Assembly: GCF_002863225.1 (NCBI RefSeq)
Contig: NZ_PKEK01000051.1
Coordinates: 147,675 to 211,674 of the forward strand
From: Mycobacterium sp.
GTDB lineage: Bacteria > Actinomycetota > Actinomycetes > Mycobacteriales > Mycobacteriaceae
Length of the DNA: 64,000 bases
Direction: 5' to 3'
Shown piece by piece: positions 8,737 through 17,564 of the stretch. Each line of letters starts with the position of its first letter. The stretch's first letter is position 1. The notes under the pieces were generated by a model that saw only the letters and a program-made list of their open reading frames with translations, did no database searches and was not told the origin of the DNA. The translations under genes and the position numbers were made by a program.

Positions 8737-9834
8737 ATGAAGCACAACCGAATGGCCGCGGCCGTGAGTTTGCTGGCCGCGGGCGCCACGGTGCTGTCGG
8801 GATGCGAGGTCCCGCACACCAGCATGGCGTACGCGAGCGAGGTCGTGACCTGCGGCGGCAAGTCGACGATTTCGGCCAGCGGGTCCACCGCTCAGACCAA
8901 CGCGATGAAGCGGTTCGTCGAGGCGTACAGCAAGTCCTGCCCCGGACACGGCCTGAACTACACGGCCAACGGCTCCGGTGCCGGGATCGCCGACTTCCTC
9001 TCCGGCAAAAGCGATTTCGCGGGTTCAGACACCCCGCTGAGTGAGGACCAGTACGACGCCGCCAAGCAGCGTTGCGGCGGGGCCGAGGCGTGGAACCTCC
9101 CGGTGGTGTTCGGTCCGCTGGCCGTCACCTACAACCTCCCGGTCGACTTCCTGGTGCTCGACGCGCAGACGCTGGCCGGCATCTTCAACGGCAGCATCAC
9201 CCGCTGGGACGACCCACAGATCACCTCGCTCAACGCGTCTATGCCGCCCGAGGAGATTCACGTCGTGCACCGCAGCGACAACTCCGGCAGCACCGCCAAC
9301 TTCCAGGCCTACCTGCAAGCCGCGGCCGGCGGAGTCTGGAAACAGGGCACCGGCAAGGCGTTCAAAGGCGGGGTCGGAACCGGCGCGAAGGGCAACGACG
9401 GCACTTCGGCGATGGTGAAGAACACCGAAGGGGCGATCACCTACAACGAGTTGTCGTTCGCGATGGACGAAGGCCTGTTCGCGGCCGAGATCAAGACGCC
9501 GGCCAGTCGCAAGACCCGGCGGCCGGTACGGATCGGCACCGATTCGGTGGGCAAGACCATCGCCGGCGCCAAGGTCATCGGCAAGGGCAACAACCTCGTG
9601 CTCGATCTCTCGTCGTTCTACAACCCGAGCCAGGATGACGTCTACCCGATCGTGATGGCGACCTACGAGATCGTCTGCTCGAAGTATCCCGATCCGCAGA
9701 CCGGTGTCGCGGTCAAAGCCGCCCTGCAGGCCACGCTCGGGCCCGGCCAGATCGACCTGGACAAGCACGGTTACATCCCGCTGCCACCCGAATTCCAGTC
9801 GAAAGTGATGTCAGCGGCCAACGCCATGAGCTGA
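8737..9834 (+). CDS. pstS: PstS-family phosphate-binding lipoprotein (orphan)
   Basis: Periplasmic phosphate-binding component of an ABC importer, 365 residues. The start at 8737 (MKHNRMAAAV) gives a lipoprotein signal with lipobox LSGC (Cys23) and a GAGG ribosome-binding site. Phosphate-binding elements are visible: ASGST (48-52), NGSGAG (79-84), GSD (97-99) and HRSDNSGSTANF. No pstC, pstA or pstB lies nearby, so it must work with permease genes elsewhere or act as an accessory binder. Mycobacteria commonly carry several pstS copies, so which PstS paralogue this is remains open. Confidence 0.88.
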   Translation: MKHNRMAAAVSLLAAGATVLSGCEVPHTSMAYASEVVTCGGKSTISASGSTAQTNAMKRFVEAYSKSCPGHGLNYTANGSGAGIADFLSGKSDFAGSDTPLSEDQYDAAKQRCGGAEAWNLPVVFGPLAVTYNLPVDFLVLDAQTLAGIFNGSITRWDDPQITSLNASMPPEEIHVVHRSDNSGSTANFQAYLQAAAGGVWKQGTGKAFKGGVGTGAKGNDGTSAMVKNTEGAITYNELSFAMDEGLFAAEIKTPASRKTRRPVRIGTDSVGKTIAGAKVIGKGNNLVLDLSSFYNPSQDDVYPIVMATYEIVCSKYPDPQTGVAVKAALQATLGPGQIDLDKHGYIPLPPEFQSKVMSAANAMS

Positions 9835-9842
9835 CCGAGCGG

Positions 9843-10718
9843 CTAGGGCAGATCGCCCGCGCACCGGAATCCGATGTGGGTGGTCGAGGTGTCCTGCGAC
9901 TGCGGCGAGCGCGCCGCGGGCCGGTAGCGGTGGCAGTACTCCGGGGCACAAAGGTGTGAACCGCCTTTGAGGGTCTGCGTCACGGTCGGGTCGGCGGGTC
10001 CGGTTGGCGCACAACAACTCTTGGGCGGCTGATCGAGCCGATGGTGGGCGGAGAACTCGGTGGTCGTCCATTCCCAGACATTGCCGATCATGTCGAACAG
10101 TCCGAACCCGTTGGGCGGGAACGCCGCCACCGGCGACGTGCCGGGCCATCCGTCGTTGCGATAGGGAAAGCTGCCCTGCCAGGTGTTGGCCATCGGTGTG
10201 CCGCCCGGCTTCTCCTGGTCACCCCAGGCATAGGTGGTGTCGGCTCCCCCGCGCGCGGCGTATTCCCACTCGGCTTCGGTCGGTAACCGGCGACCGGCCC
10301 AGCGGGCATACGCGGCCGCATCGGGATAGGCCACCTGCACCACCGGGTGATCGGCCCGACCGTCGACACCGCTGCCCGGGCCGAACGGGTGGCGCCAGCT
10401 GGCACCCGGCACCCAGATCCACCACTGCCGCCAGTCCCGTAAGTCGACCGGACCGGGCGTGGGCTGGAAAACCATTGCGCCAGGCTGGAGTTCAGCCGGA
10501 TCCGCTCCTGGATACAGCTTCGGGTCGATGGGTTGCTCGGCCACTGTGACATAGCTTGTCGCGCCGATGAATTCGGCGAACTGCGCGTTGGTCACCGGGT
10601 GCCGCTCGATCGCGAAGGCGTCGACCGCCACGGTGTGGATCGGTGCTTCCTCGGGGTAGAAGCTGGTCGAGCCCATCCGGAACGACCCGGGTGGCAGTGC
10701 GACGAGCTCGGTCGGCAT
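9843..10718 (-). CDS. Formylglycine-generating enzyme (sulfatase maturase, Rv0712-like)
   Basis: A copper-dependent oxidase that converts the active-site Cys of sulfatases to formylglycine; 291 residues. FGE-sulfatase family features are the N-terminal GSFRMGSTSFYPEE, the block AYARWAGRRLPTEAEWEYAA, GNVWEWTT, and near the C-terminus GGSHLCAPEYCHRYRPAAR with the paired active-site cysteines C257 and C262. Its expected client is AtsA at 13591-15942. It starts 4 bp after an upstream lipoprotein gene, so the two are probably cotranscribed. In M. tuberculosis the homologue sits next to atsA; here a lipoprotein and PE/PPE genes intervene. Confidence 0.93.
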   Translation of the reverse strand: MPTELVALPPGSFRMGSTSFYPEEAPIHTVAVDAFAIERHPVTNAQFAEFIGATSYVTVAEQPIDPKLYPGADPAELQPGAMVFQPTPGPVDLRDWRQWWIWVPGASWRHPFGPGSGVDGRADHPVVQVAYPDAAAYARWAGRRLPTEAEWEYAARGGADTTYAWGDQEKPGGTPMANTWQGSFPYRNDGWPGTSPVAAFPPNGFGLFDMIGNVWEWTTTEFSAHHRLDQPPKSCCAPTGPADPTVTQTLKGGSHLCAPEYCHRYRPAARSPQSQDTSTTHIGFRCAGDLP

Positions 10719-10722
10719 GAGT

Positions 10723-11418
10723 TCAGGGTATGACGACCGCGAAGTCCTGCGTGAGGGTGGTTTTCGCGGCGCCGAACCCCGGGGTGTCGAGCGGGCCCTC
10801 GATGTGAATGGCGACCAGGTAGTCGGCGGTGTTGGTCCAGATGTGGGTGAGCCGGTCAGCGAACTCCACGGTGCCCGACGGTTCTACGAACGTCCCTACC
10901 AGCTTTTGACTGCTGTACCCGCAGAATTTGGCGCCCAGGGTCTGGACCTGAAAGTCGGACCTCGAGTGCGCCAATTTGGCCGCATAGTCGGAAAACGCCC
11001 GGGCGGGATCGAGTTTCGTCGCGACGATGGTCACGGTTCCGGTCATCCCGTCGGGGCCGCCGAGCGTCAAAGCCAGATCCCGCTGCCCGGGTTCGCTGGT
11101 CCAGCCGTCGGGAACGGTGACGGTGATCCGCGGTGCGGCCGAATCGTCAACCTGCGCCACGGTGCCGAGGCCGTCCCCACCCGGCGCCGGAAAGCAGACG
11201 AACGCGTTGGGCGGGACCGGTTGTCGCAGCGTCGTCTCGATCCCCGGAGCCGGCCTGCCCTGGTGCGTCGGGGGTTGACGTGACGGCGACACCACCGACC
11301 CACCTGTCCAGGCGGCCACTCCGTCGATGTTTCTGACGCACCCCGGCAGCGCGGCGATCGTCAGCAGACCGGCGGCGCCCAGCGCTGCCCAGCGGACTCT
11401 CGACGGCGGTTCAGTCAC
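10723..11418 (-). CDS. Probable LpqN/LpqT-type lipoprotein
   Basis: A 231-residue secreted lipoprotein with signal segment AALGAAGLLTIAALPGC and lipobox Cys27. The mature part contains RITVTVPDGWTSEP and a later FSDYAAKLAHSRSDFQ helix, resembling the mycobacterial LpqN/LpqT fold (PsbP-like). Function is unknown. It lies directly upstream of the formylglycine-generating enzyme gene (4-bp gap), which may be an operon rather than a functional link. Confidence 0.7.
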   Translation of the reverse strand: MTEPPSRVRWAALGAAGLLTIAALPGCVRNIDGVAAWTGGSVVSPSRQPPTHQGRPAPGIETTLRQPVPPNAFVCFPAPGGDGLGTVAQVDDSAAPRITVTVPDGWTSEPGQRDLALTLGGPDGMTGTVTIVATKLDPARAFSDYAAKLAHSRSDFQVQTLGAKFCGYSSQKLVGTFVEPSGTVEFADRLTHIWTNTADYLVAIHIEGPLDTPGFGAAKTTLTQDFAVVIP

Positions 11419-11523
11419 GCGAGAAGGCTAGCGCCTGCGCGACAAGGCCGTGGGTGAACGGCCATCACCCATCGCCGCGCTGACGGCGTCTGCAGATCGA
11501 ACACCGTTGAGGCGCAGTCATAC

Positions 11524-13110
11524 TCAGTCCCGCTCGGGCCCGCTGTCCGTTGCTTGGTGCGACCAGGCGCTCGGCAGCAACGGAAGAGTGGGTCCGCCGC
11601 CGAAATCGTCGCTGGGTAACGTCGCCAACCCCGCCGCCTGCCCGGCGGCGGCTTTGTGCACCGTCCCGGCCAACCCGAGCGGCCCCGCGCCACCCTCGGA
11701 GGATGCCGTCGGCTGATCTCCCGGGGGCGCGGTCCAGTCCGGATCGACCCCGACATCCATGAACGCGTCGGCGTAGTCGTCTTGGCGTGCCTGCCGCTGC
11801 TGCTTCCTGCGCGCCCGGCGCTTCGCAGCCGCGGCATCGGCCACCGCGGCGGACTCGGCCGGCGCCTGCAGTCGTTCGCTCGCGCTGGCGCTGTTCTTAC
11901 CCCCGAAGTCGAATCCGATGCCAGGACCACCACCGAAACCGATCAGGTAGGGCAGGCCGAAACCGCCGCCGGGCGGCGGGGCCGGTGGCGCCGACGGCGT
12001 CGGAGCGCTCGGTGCGGTACCGGACGCGGTAGCGGCCGCCGGGGCCGGAGCAGGTGTCGGCGCCGCAGATACGGCGGCCACGGCCAGGGAGCCGGCGTGC
12101 ACCGGCGGTGCCAGCGCAACGGCGGCCGGGACCGCCACGGGATCGAGGGCGCTCAGACCTGACACGTCGAAGGGGATCGCGCCGACTACCGCGGCGATGG
12201 CTGCCACGGACGAAAGGCTGGACAGCAGAGGCAGGAAAGGGGCGGTCAGGTAGACGGGTATGAGGATGTGCGCAGCCAGTAGCGCCGGCAGAAACTGGAA
12301 GATGGCTTGCAGCGGATTGGTGAACAACACTTCGACGAATTGCTCGAGACCCTGCAGGATTTCCAGGTAGTTCAGCAGCACATCGATCGGTGGCGCGGTG
12401 AAGATGTTGATCGGGTTGAACACCGAATACGGCACCCCGTTCAGGGTGTAATTCCCTGGGTCCCAGATGATCCCGTTTTGCTGCAGCAACCAGGCGACGA
12501 GGTCGTCCAGCGGGGTCACCAGGTAAGGCGGATTCGGCGGCAACGTCGCGGCGGGTCCGGCCGCCGTATCCGATTTCACGATCACCGGGGCCGGGCCGGT
12601 CTGCGGCGTCGACGCCACCGCCGAGCCCACCACCGATTGATAGGTGCTCATCGTGGTGGCTGCCTGAATCCACATCCGCGCATAGTCGGCTTCGTTCAGC
12701 GCAATCGGAATGGTGTTGATACCAAAGAAGTTGGTCGCCGTGAGCACTCCGTGCGCCACATGGTTGGCGGCCAGCTCCGGGACCGTCGGCATCGCCGCCA
12801 GCGCCGCGGTGTAGGCCGTCGCGGCTGTCTCGTGCTGGGCCGCGGCCGCCGCGCTGTTGGCGCCGGCCTGAGTCAGCCACGCGGCGAAGGGGGCGTTCGC
12901 GGCGGCGAACGAGTCCGCACTCGGGCCTTGCCAGGCGTCGGCCTGCACCTGTGCCACCAGCGCGGTGAGTTCCGCTGCGATCGCGGAATATTCAGCGCTG
13001 AGCGAGTTCCACGCACCCGCCGCCGCCAGCAACGCCCCAGGACCCGGACCGCTGCTCAACAGCGTCGAATGAACCTCTGGGGGCGCGGCTATCCAAATGG
13101 GCGCCGTCAC
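11524..13110 (-). CDS. PPE family protein, PPE-PPW subfamily
   Basis: A 528-residue type VII secreted/surface protein. GTG at 13110 gives TAPIWIAAPPEVHS with the Pro-Pro-Glu motif at residues 9-11. The PPE domain (about 1-175) contains the WxG element (WQGPSADSF) and FFGINTIPIALNEADYARMW. A variable Ala/Pro-rich middle follows, then a basic stretch (RRARRKQQRQARQ). The C-terminal PPW signature is present: GLAGT, then DDFGGG and PLLPSAW (PxxPxxW). Only 2 bp separate it from a degenerate PE reading frame, exactly as in the intact pair at 16000-17873. Confidence 0.93.
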   Translation of the reverse strand: MTAPIWIAAPPEVHSTLLSSGPGPGALLAAAGAWNSLSAEYSAIAAELTALVAQVQADAWQGPSADSFAAANAPFAAWLTQAGANSAAAAAQHETAATAYTAALAAMPTVPELAANHVAHGVLTATNFFGINTIPIALNEADYARMWIQAATTMSTYQSVVGSAVASTPQTGPAPVIVKSDTAAGPAATLPPNPPYLVTPLDDLVAWLLQQNGIIWDPGNYTLNGVPYSVFNPINIFTAPPIDVLLNYLEILQGLEQFVEVLFTNPLQAIFQFLPALLAAHILIPVYLTAPFLPLLSSLSSVAAIAAVVGAIPFDVSGLSALDPVAVPAAVALAPPVHAGSLAVAAVSAAPTPAPAPAAATASGTAPSAPTPSAPPAPPPGGGFGLPYLIGFGGGPGIGFDFGGKNSASASERLQAPAESAAVADAAAAKRRARRKQQRQARQDDYADAFMDVGVDPDWTAPPGDQPTASSEGGAGPLGLAGTVHKAAAGQAAGLATLPSDDFGGGPTLPLLPSAWSHQATDSGPERD

Positions 13111-13112
13111 CG

Positions 13113-13229
13113 TCAGTCGCCCGGATCGAAGGGGTACCGGGACCCCGACGCGTCCGCGGTGCGCGTGCTCAACGCCCCGGCATTCGAACAAGCAGCGGCG
13201 AACTTTTCAGACTGAACGCGGATCGTCAT
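13113..13229 (-). pseudogene. Internally deleted PE gene (38 codons) paired with the PPE gene
   Basis: An open frame of 38 codons starts with ATG at 13229, has AGGAG about 8 nt upstream, and ends TGA two bases before the PPE start. Residues 1-20 (MTIRVQSEKFAAACSNAGAL) align with the PE start at 17873 (MTLRVVPEGLAAACSGVEAL). The last 13 (DASGSRYPFDPGD) align with that protein's final 13 (DAAGSSSYLFSVG), at the nucleotide level as well. About 64 central residues are missing in frame, including most of the helical hairpin and the YxxxD export signal (YAAGD in the intact copy). It probably cannot pair with PPE or be secreted, but may still drive translation of the PPE gene. The PE motif itself reads SE. 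Confidence 0.8.
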
Positions 13230-13590
13230 GACAGTCACTCCTCACGCTGGCCGGGTCGCAGAATCGGGCGGATCTGTCGATCAGATTGGCAATGACGACG
13301 GATGCGTTCAAGCCCGGCATCGGGCGGGGCCAGCCCCCGGTTTGCATCCGACAGCGACGCAATTCAGGCCCAACTCATATCTAATTACTATGGAAATAGC
13401 GGCAATTCAGCCTCTTTGCGGCTGCCATAGCGAACCGTTGTTCGGCCACGATCACGGCTTCGAATCTCGCTGGTTTCTGCTCGGCCAACGGCTACCGAGG
13501 CCGAAACTCGATCAATTATGCACTGACTGATCGCAATTGGTGACACAGGCACCCGCCGTCGTTAGCTTCTGACAAGCCGGGTGCGGTGCG
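13230..13590. other. Non-coding region upstream of the PE/PPE pair with a candidate promoter
   Basis: A 361-bp gap between the atsA stop and the PE start. It is locally A+T-rich near 13375-13400. On the minus strand TTGCCG (13400-13405) is followed after 16 bp by TAGATA (13378-13383), a plausible promoter about 150 nt before the PE frame. No gene is supported here and no clear terminator follows atsA. Confidence 0.4.
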
Positions 13591-15942
13591 TCAGTCACAC
13601 GAAAAGGCCAGTGCCAATTCCTTTTCCACGTCGTGATACGGGCGACCGGAGACGTCGACGGTGACCTGTGCGATGGTGCCGCCGGTGAACGCGAATGGCG
13701 CCTTGTAGCGGCTGGACACCGCCGAGCCGCCATTGCGCCCCACCGTGATGCCGGCACCGGCCAGCCCGAATGTCCCCGGGTGCGACTGAACTCCGGTCAG
13801 CGAGCCCACATTCGCGTCGTCGATGAACAGCGTGACGTCACCGAGCGGCGTGTGGCTGTTCTCGACCGTGCCGGTGCGGGCGTAGCGGACGCCGAAGACG
13901 TGCCGGCCCAGCGGCACCGCCCCCGACGACGCAACCTCCTGCTGGCGCTCGCCGAGGAAGTTGTAGACGTAGTGCAGCCGTCCGTCCTGGATGAAGAGCA
14001 CGTGTCCACCGTGGGCGCCGCCGTGCTTGAACAGCACGCCTTCGGCTCCGGTGGTGTCGAGGGTGGCGTCGGCCAGCACCGCGAACGAGCGGCCGCGAAT
14101 CTCCACCGAGGCGCCGGTCGCTACCTCTGCACAGTCGGGGTAATAAATGTAGCTGTCCCGCTCCCTCGACAGAGACGGCCGTTGCCGCGTCAACGTCTCG
14201 AATATGTTGAGGTCCGACAGGGGCAGACCGTTGTACTTGCCCGCCTCCGAGAACCACAGTGCCTTGAGCTCTTCCAGTTTGTCGGGGTGCTCGGCGGCCA
14301 AGTCGTGACACTGGCTGCGATCGGCCTCGATGTGGAACAGTTCCCAGCGGTCGTCGTCGAAGTGCCCCCAGCCCGCGGGTGTTGCGGCGTGCACGGTGTT
14401 GGCGAACCATCCGTCGTGCCAGATCCCTCGCGTACCCAGCATCGTGTAGAACTGGGTCTCCTTGCCGGTATCGGCGGATGAATCCAGCAGCGCCGCTTTG
14501 AAGCTCACTCCGTCCAAGGGCTTTTGCGCGATGCCCTTGACGGTGTCCGGCGCCTCGATGTTCAGCAGGTCGTAGACAGTCGGGGTGATGTCGGAAACGT
14601 TGACGTAGTTGTCCCGGACTTCGCCGTGGGCCGTAATCCCGTTGGGCCACGACACAATTGCGGTGTCGGCGATGCCACCCTCGTGCGACGCATAGCGTTT
14701 GTAGAGCTTGTACGGGGTGTTGAAGGCCATCGCCCACCCGATTGGATAGTGATTGTAGGTCTGCGGGCCCCCGAGCTTGTCGAACACCTTCATGCTCTCT
14801 TCGACGGTGTCGATGTAGCCGTTGAAGAACTTGCCCTCGTTCACCGACCCGTTGGGGCCGCCTTCGCCGCTGGCACCGTTGTCGGAGATCACCACGATCA
14901 AGGTGTTGTCCAGCTGGCCTGATTCCTCGAGATAATCCAGGATCCGCCCGATTTGAGCGTCGGTGTAGCTCAGGAACCCGGCGAACACCTCCGCCATCCT
15001 GCTGAACAAGCGCTTCTCGTCGTCATCGAGCGAGTCCCAAGGCCGTACGGTGTCTTGCAGCGGCCATGGCTGACCGTCGGGTCCCTTGACGTCGAGGTAG
15101 GGGTTGACCGGCGACAGCTCGGTGTCGGGCGGCACGATGCCGAGCGACTTCTGGCGCTCCAACACGATCTCGCGGTAGCGCTCGTAACCCATGTCGAACC
15201 TGCCGGCATAACGGTCGGCCCACTCTTGGAAGACATGATGCGGCGCGTGACCGGCGCCCGGGCAGACATAGCTGAACCACGGCTTGTCGGGCGCGATCAC
15301 CTTGGCGTCGCGGATGAACTCAATCGTCTTGTCCGCGAGGTCCTTCGACAGGTGGTAGCCCTCTTCCGGGGTGGCGGGCGGGTTCACCGGGTGGTTGTCG
15401 TACACCAGGTCCGGGTACCACTGATCGGTCTCACCGCCCATGAATCCGTAGAACCGTTCGAAGCCTCGCGATGTCGGCCAGTGTCGCTTGGTCGAGGCCA
15501 CGTTGGACTCTTCAAGAGGGGTCAGGTGCCATTTGCCGACGCAGTAGGTGTTGTAACCCCGTTCGGCCAATACCTCTGACAGTAAGGCGGTTTCGAAGGG
15601 AATCCGGCCGTTGGAATTGGGGAAACCCTCGGTGAACTCCTCGATCATCGCCATGCCGACGGTGGTGGCGTTGCGTCCGGTCAACAGGGACGCCCGGGTG
15701 GGCGAACACAACGCGGTGGTGTGGAACTGCGAGAGCCGCACACCGCGGTCGGCGATCCGCGACATCGCCGGCATCTCGACCAGGCCACCGAAACAGTCCC
15801 AGGTGGCGATGCCGGTGTCGTCCCACACCAGATACATGACATTGGGTGCGTCCGCCGGCGCGGTGGGCGCAGCGTACGGACCCCAATCTGGTTCCGAATC
15901 GCGGATATCCAGTTCGATTTTGCCGTTGAACTCGGTAGCCAT
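13591..15942 (-). CDS. atsA: Type I arylsulfatase AtsA
   Basis: A sulfate ester hydrolase of 783 residues. ATG at 15942 (MATEFNGKIELD) is preferred over a GTG four codons earlier because GTGAGG forms a ribosome-binding site. The formylglycine motif CSPTRA (Cys79) lies within ALCSPTRASLLTGRN and satisfies CxPxR. Metal and active-site blocks include WDDTGIATWDC, VVISDNGASGEGG and a KWHL segment (CVGKWHLTPLEE). The C-terminal ~200 residues form a beta-rich domain seen in the long actinobacterial AtsA. No signal peptide is evident, so it is probably cytosolic. Activation needs the maturase at 9843-10718. It lies between two PE/PPE pairs. Confidence 0.95.
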   Translation of the reverse strand: MATEFNGKIELDIRDSEPDWGPYAAPTAPADAPNVMYLVWDDTGIATWDCFGGLVEMPAMSRIADRGVRLSQFHTTALCSPTRASLLTGRNATTVGMAMIEEFTEGFPNSNGRIPFETALLSEVLAERGYNTYCVGKWHLTPLEESNVASTKRHWPTSRGFERFYGFMGGETDQWYPDLVYDNHPVNPPATPEEGYHLSKDLADKTIEFIRDAKVIAPDKPWFSYVCPGAGHAPHHVFQEWADRYAGRFDMGYERYREIVLERQKSLGIVPPDTELSPVNPYLDVKGPDGQPWPLQDTVRPWDSLDDDEKRLFSRMAEVFAGFLSYTDAQIGRILDYLEESGQLDNTLIVVISDNGASGEGGPNGSVNEGKFFNGYIDTVEESMKVFDKLGGPQTYNHYPIGWAMAFNTPYKLYKRYASHEGGIADTAIVSWPNGITAHGEVRDNYVNVSDITPTVYDLLNIEAPDTVKGIAQKPLDGVSFKAALLDSSADTGKETQFYTMLGTRGIWHDGWFANTVHAATPAGWGHFDDDRWELFHIEADRSQCHDLAAEHPDKLEELKALWFSEAGKYNGLPLSDLNIFETLTRQRPSLSRERDSYIYYPDCAEVATGASVEIRGRSFAVLADATLDTTGAEGVLFKHGGAHGGHVLFIQDGRLHYVYNFLGERQQEVASSGAVPLGRHVFGVRYARTGTVENSHTPLGDVTLFIDDANVGSLTGVQSHPGTFGLAGAGITVGRNGGSAVSSRYKAPFAFTGGTIAQVTVDVSGRPYHDVEKELALAFSCD

Positions 15943-15999
15943 CGCTGGCCTCACTCTCGTAGTGGACCCCCGGGACTACCGATGCAGATTACACCGCCG

Positions 16000-17562
16000 T
16001 CAGTTGTCCTGACCCTGTTCGGCGGTCCAGGTATGCGGCAGCATCGGGACGCTCGGTCCGCCACCGAAATCGTCGCTCTCCAGCGTGGCCAATCCCGTCG
16101 CATGGTCGCTGGATTTCTGCACGGTGCCGGCGAACCCGAGCGATCCGCCACCGCTGTCGGACGCCACCGGGCCGGGCTGCGACGGATCCGCCCAATCCGG
16201 ATCCACCTCGTAATCCATTGTGGCGTCGGCATAGTCATACTTGCGGGCCTGCTGGGTCCGCCGCCTGCGCGTCCGTCGTCGAGCGGCTTCGGCCGCGGCA
16301 ACCTCAGCCGACTCGCCCGGCGCTTTGAGCCGCGCACTGGCAGCGACGCCGGCCTTGGCTCCGGAGTCGAAGTTGATCGGCGGACCGCCGCCGGTGAAAA
16401 CCGCGTACGGGATAGCCAGCCCGTGCGCGGCGGCAGGTGGCGGAGTCGGTGATGCCGGCGCCGAACCTCCGGCAGCGCTGGGCGCTGGCGCAGCAGAGAC
16501 GGACGGAGCAGGGGCCGTGGGCGCCACCGTCGCTGCGGCGAGCGGGGTCGAGGCGATCACGGGGGCGATCGGCAGCGCGGCTATCGGCGGGAGCGGCGGA
16601 AGGAAGGGCTGGAAGAGCGAAGGGTCGATCAGGCCCACCACAGCGGCCACGGAGGCCACCGCTGCTGCGGCGGCGGCCGGCAGGGTCGTGAGGGTGGAAC
16701 TGGCCGCGACCGCGGCGGCGACCACCGGATGCGCCACCAGGAATGCGATGATGTTGGCCGGTGTCAGGCTCGCCAGCGCCGCTTGAGGATTGGTGGCCAG
16801 CAACTGGGCGAAGGTCTCGAGTTCCTGAACGAGCGTGACCGTGTTCTTCACCCAGTACAGCTGCGTCAACGGGTCGGTGTACGCCGAATAGGGCAAGCCG
16901 TTGATGGTGCCGGCGCTCGGATCCCAGGTGATGCCGCGGGCCTGCAGGAACTGCACGATGATCTGATCCAGCGGCGTTTCGGTTGCGGCAGACGGCGACG
17001 CCGTCGAGTTGGTTTGACTGTCCGCCTTGAGAATTGGCGGCGCCGGCTCGGTCACCGGTGTCGCCGCAACAGCAGATCCGGCGACCGCCTGATACGTGCC
17101 CATGGTGGCGGCGGCCTGAATCCACATGCGCGCGTAGTCCGCTTCGTTCAACGCGATCGGAATGGTGTTGATCCCGAAGAAGTTGGTTGCCACCAACACG
17201 CCGTGCACCACGTGGTTGGTGGCCAGCTCCGGCAGGGTCGGCATTGCGGCCAATGCGGCGGTGTGGGCCGCGGCCAGAGTCTCGTGCTGAGCGGCGGCGG
17301 CGGCGCTGTTCGCGCTGGCTTGGTTGAGCCAGGTCAGGTACGGCGCGTTCGCGGCGATGAACGACTCTGCACTCGGTCCCTGCCATGCGCCGGCCTGCAC
17401 CTGGGCGAGCAGCACGGTGAGTTCGTCTGCCACATCGGTGTATTCGGTGCTCAACGAAGTCCAAGCGCCGGCCGCTTGCAGCAGCGGGCCGGCCCCGGGA
17501 CCGCTACTCAACAGCGTCGAGTGCACCTCCGGCGGTGCGGCGATCCAGATCGGCGCGGTCAC
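16000..17562 (-). CDS. PPE family protein, PPE-PPW subfamily (second copy)
   Basis: A 520-residue PPE protein. GTG at 17562 gives TAPIWIAAPPEVHSTLLSSG, near identical to the copy at 11524-13110 over the first ~25 residues. The PPE domain carries WQGPSAESF and FFGINTIPIALNEADYARMW. The middle is Ala/Pro-rich with hydrophobic stretches, then a basic RRRTRRRRTQQARK segment, and the PPW end GFAGT ... DDFGGG ... PMLPHTW. It follows an intact PE gene with 2 bp between stop and start, so the two are co-translated. It is probably exported as a PE-PPE heterodimer by a type VII (ESX-5-like) system that is not encoded here. Confidence 0.94.
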   Translation of the reverse strand: MTAPIWIAAPPEVHSTLLSSGPGAGPLLQAAGAWTSLSTEYTDVADELTVLLAQVQAGAWQGPSAESFIAANAPYLTWLNQASANSAAAAAQHETLAAAHTAALAAMPTLPELATNHVVHGVLVATNFFGINTIPIALNEADYARMWIQAAATMGTYQAVAGSAVAATPVTEPAPPILKADSQTNSTASPSAATETPLDQIIVQFLQARGITWDPSAGTINGLPYSAYTDPLTQLYWVKNTVTLVQELETFAQLLATNPQAALASLTPANIIAFLVAHPVVAAAVAASSTLTTLPAAAAAAVASVAAVVGLIDPSLFQPFLPPLPPIAALPIAPVIASTPLAAATVAPTAPAPSVSAAPAPSAAGGSAPASPTPPPAAAHGLAIPYAVFTGGGPPINFDSGAKAGVAASARLKAPGESAEVAAAEAARRRTRRRRTQQARKYDYADATMDYEVDPDWADPSQPGPVASDSGGGSLGFAGTVQKSSDHATGLATLESDDFGGGPSVPMLPHTWTAEQGQDN

Positions 17563-17564
17563 CG

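Noticed and set aside
13113..13229. Explaining the short PE frame as a frameshift or sequencing error.
   Set aside because: Both ends stay in the same frame and align with the intact PE, so a clean in-frame deletion is the simpler reading.
13230..13590. Possible small gene in the region upstream of the PE/PPE pair.
   Set aside because: Short frames only, no ribosome-binding site with a sensible start, no recognisable motif; better explained as promoter region.
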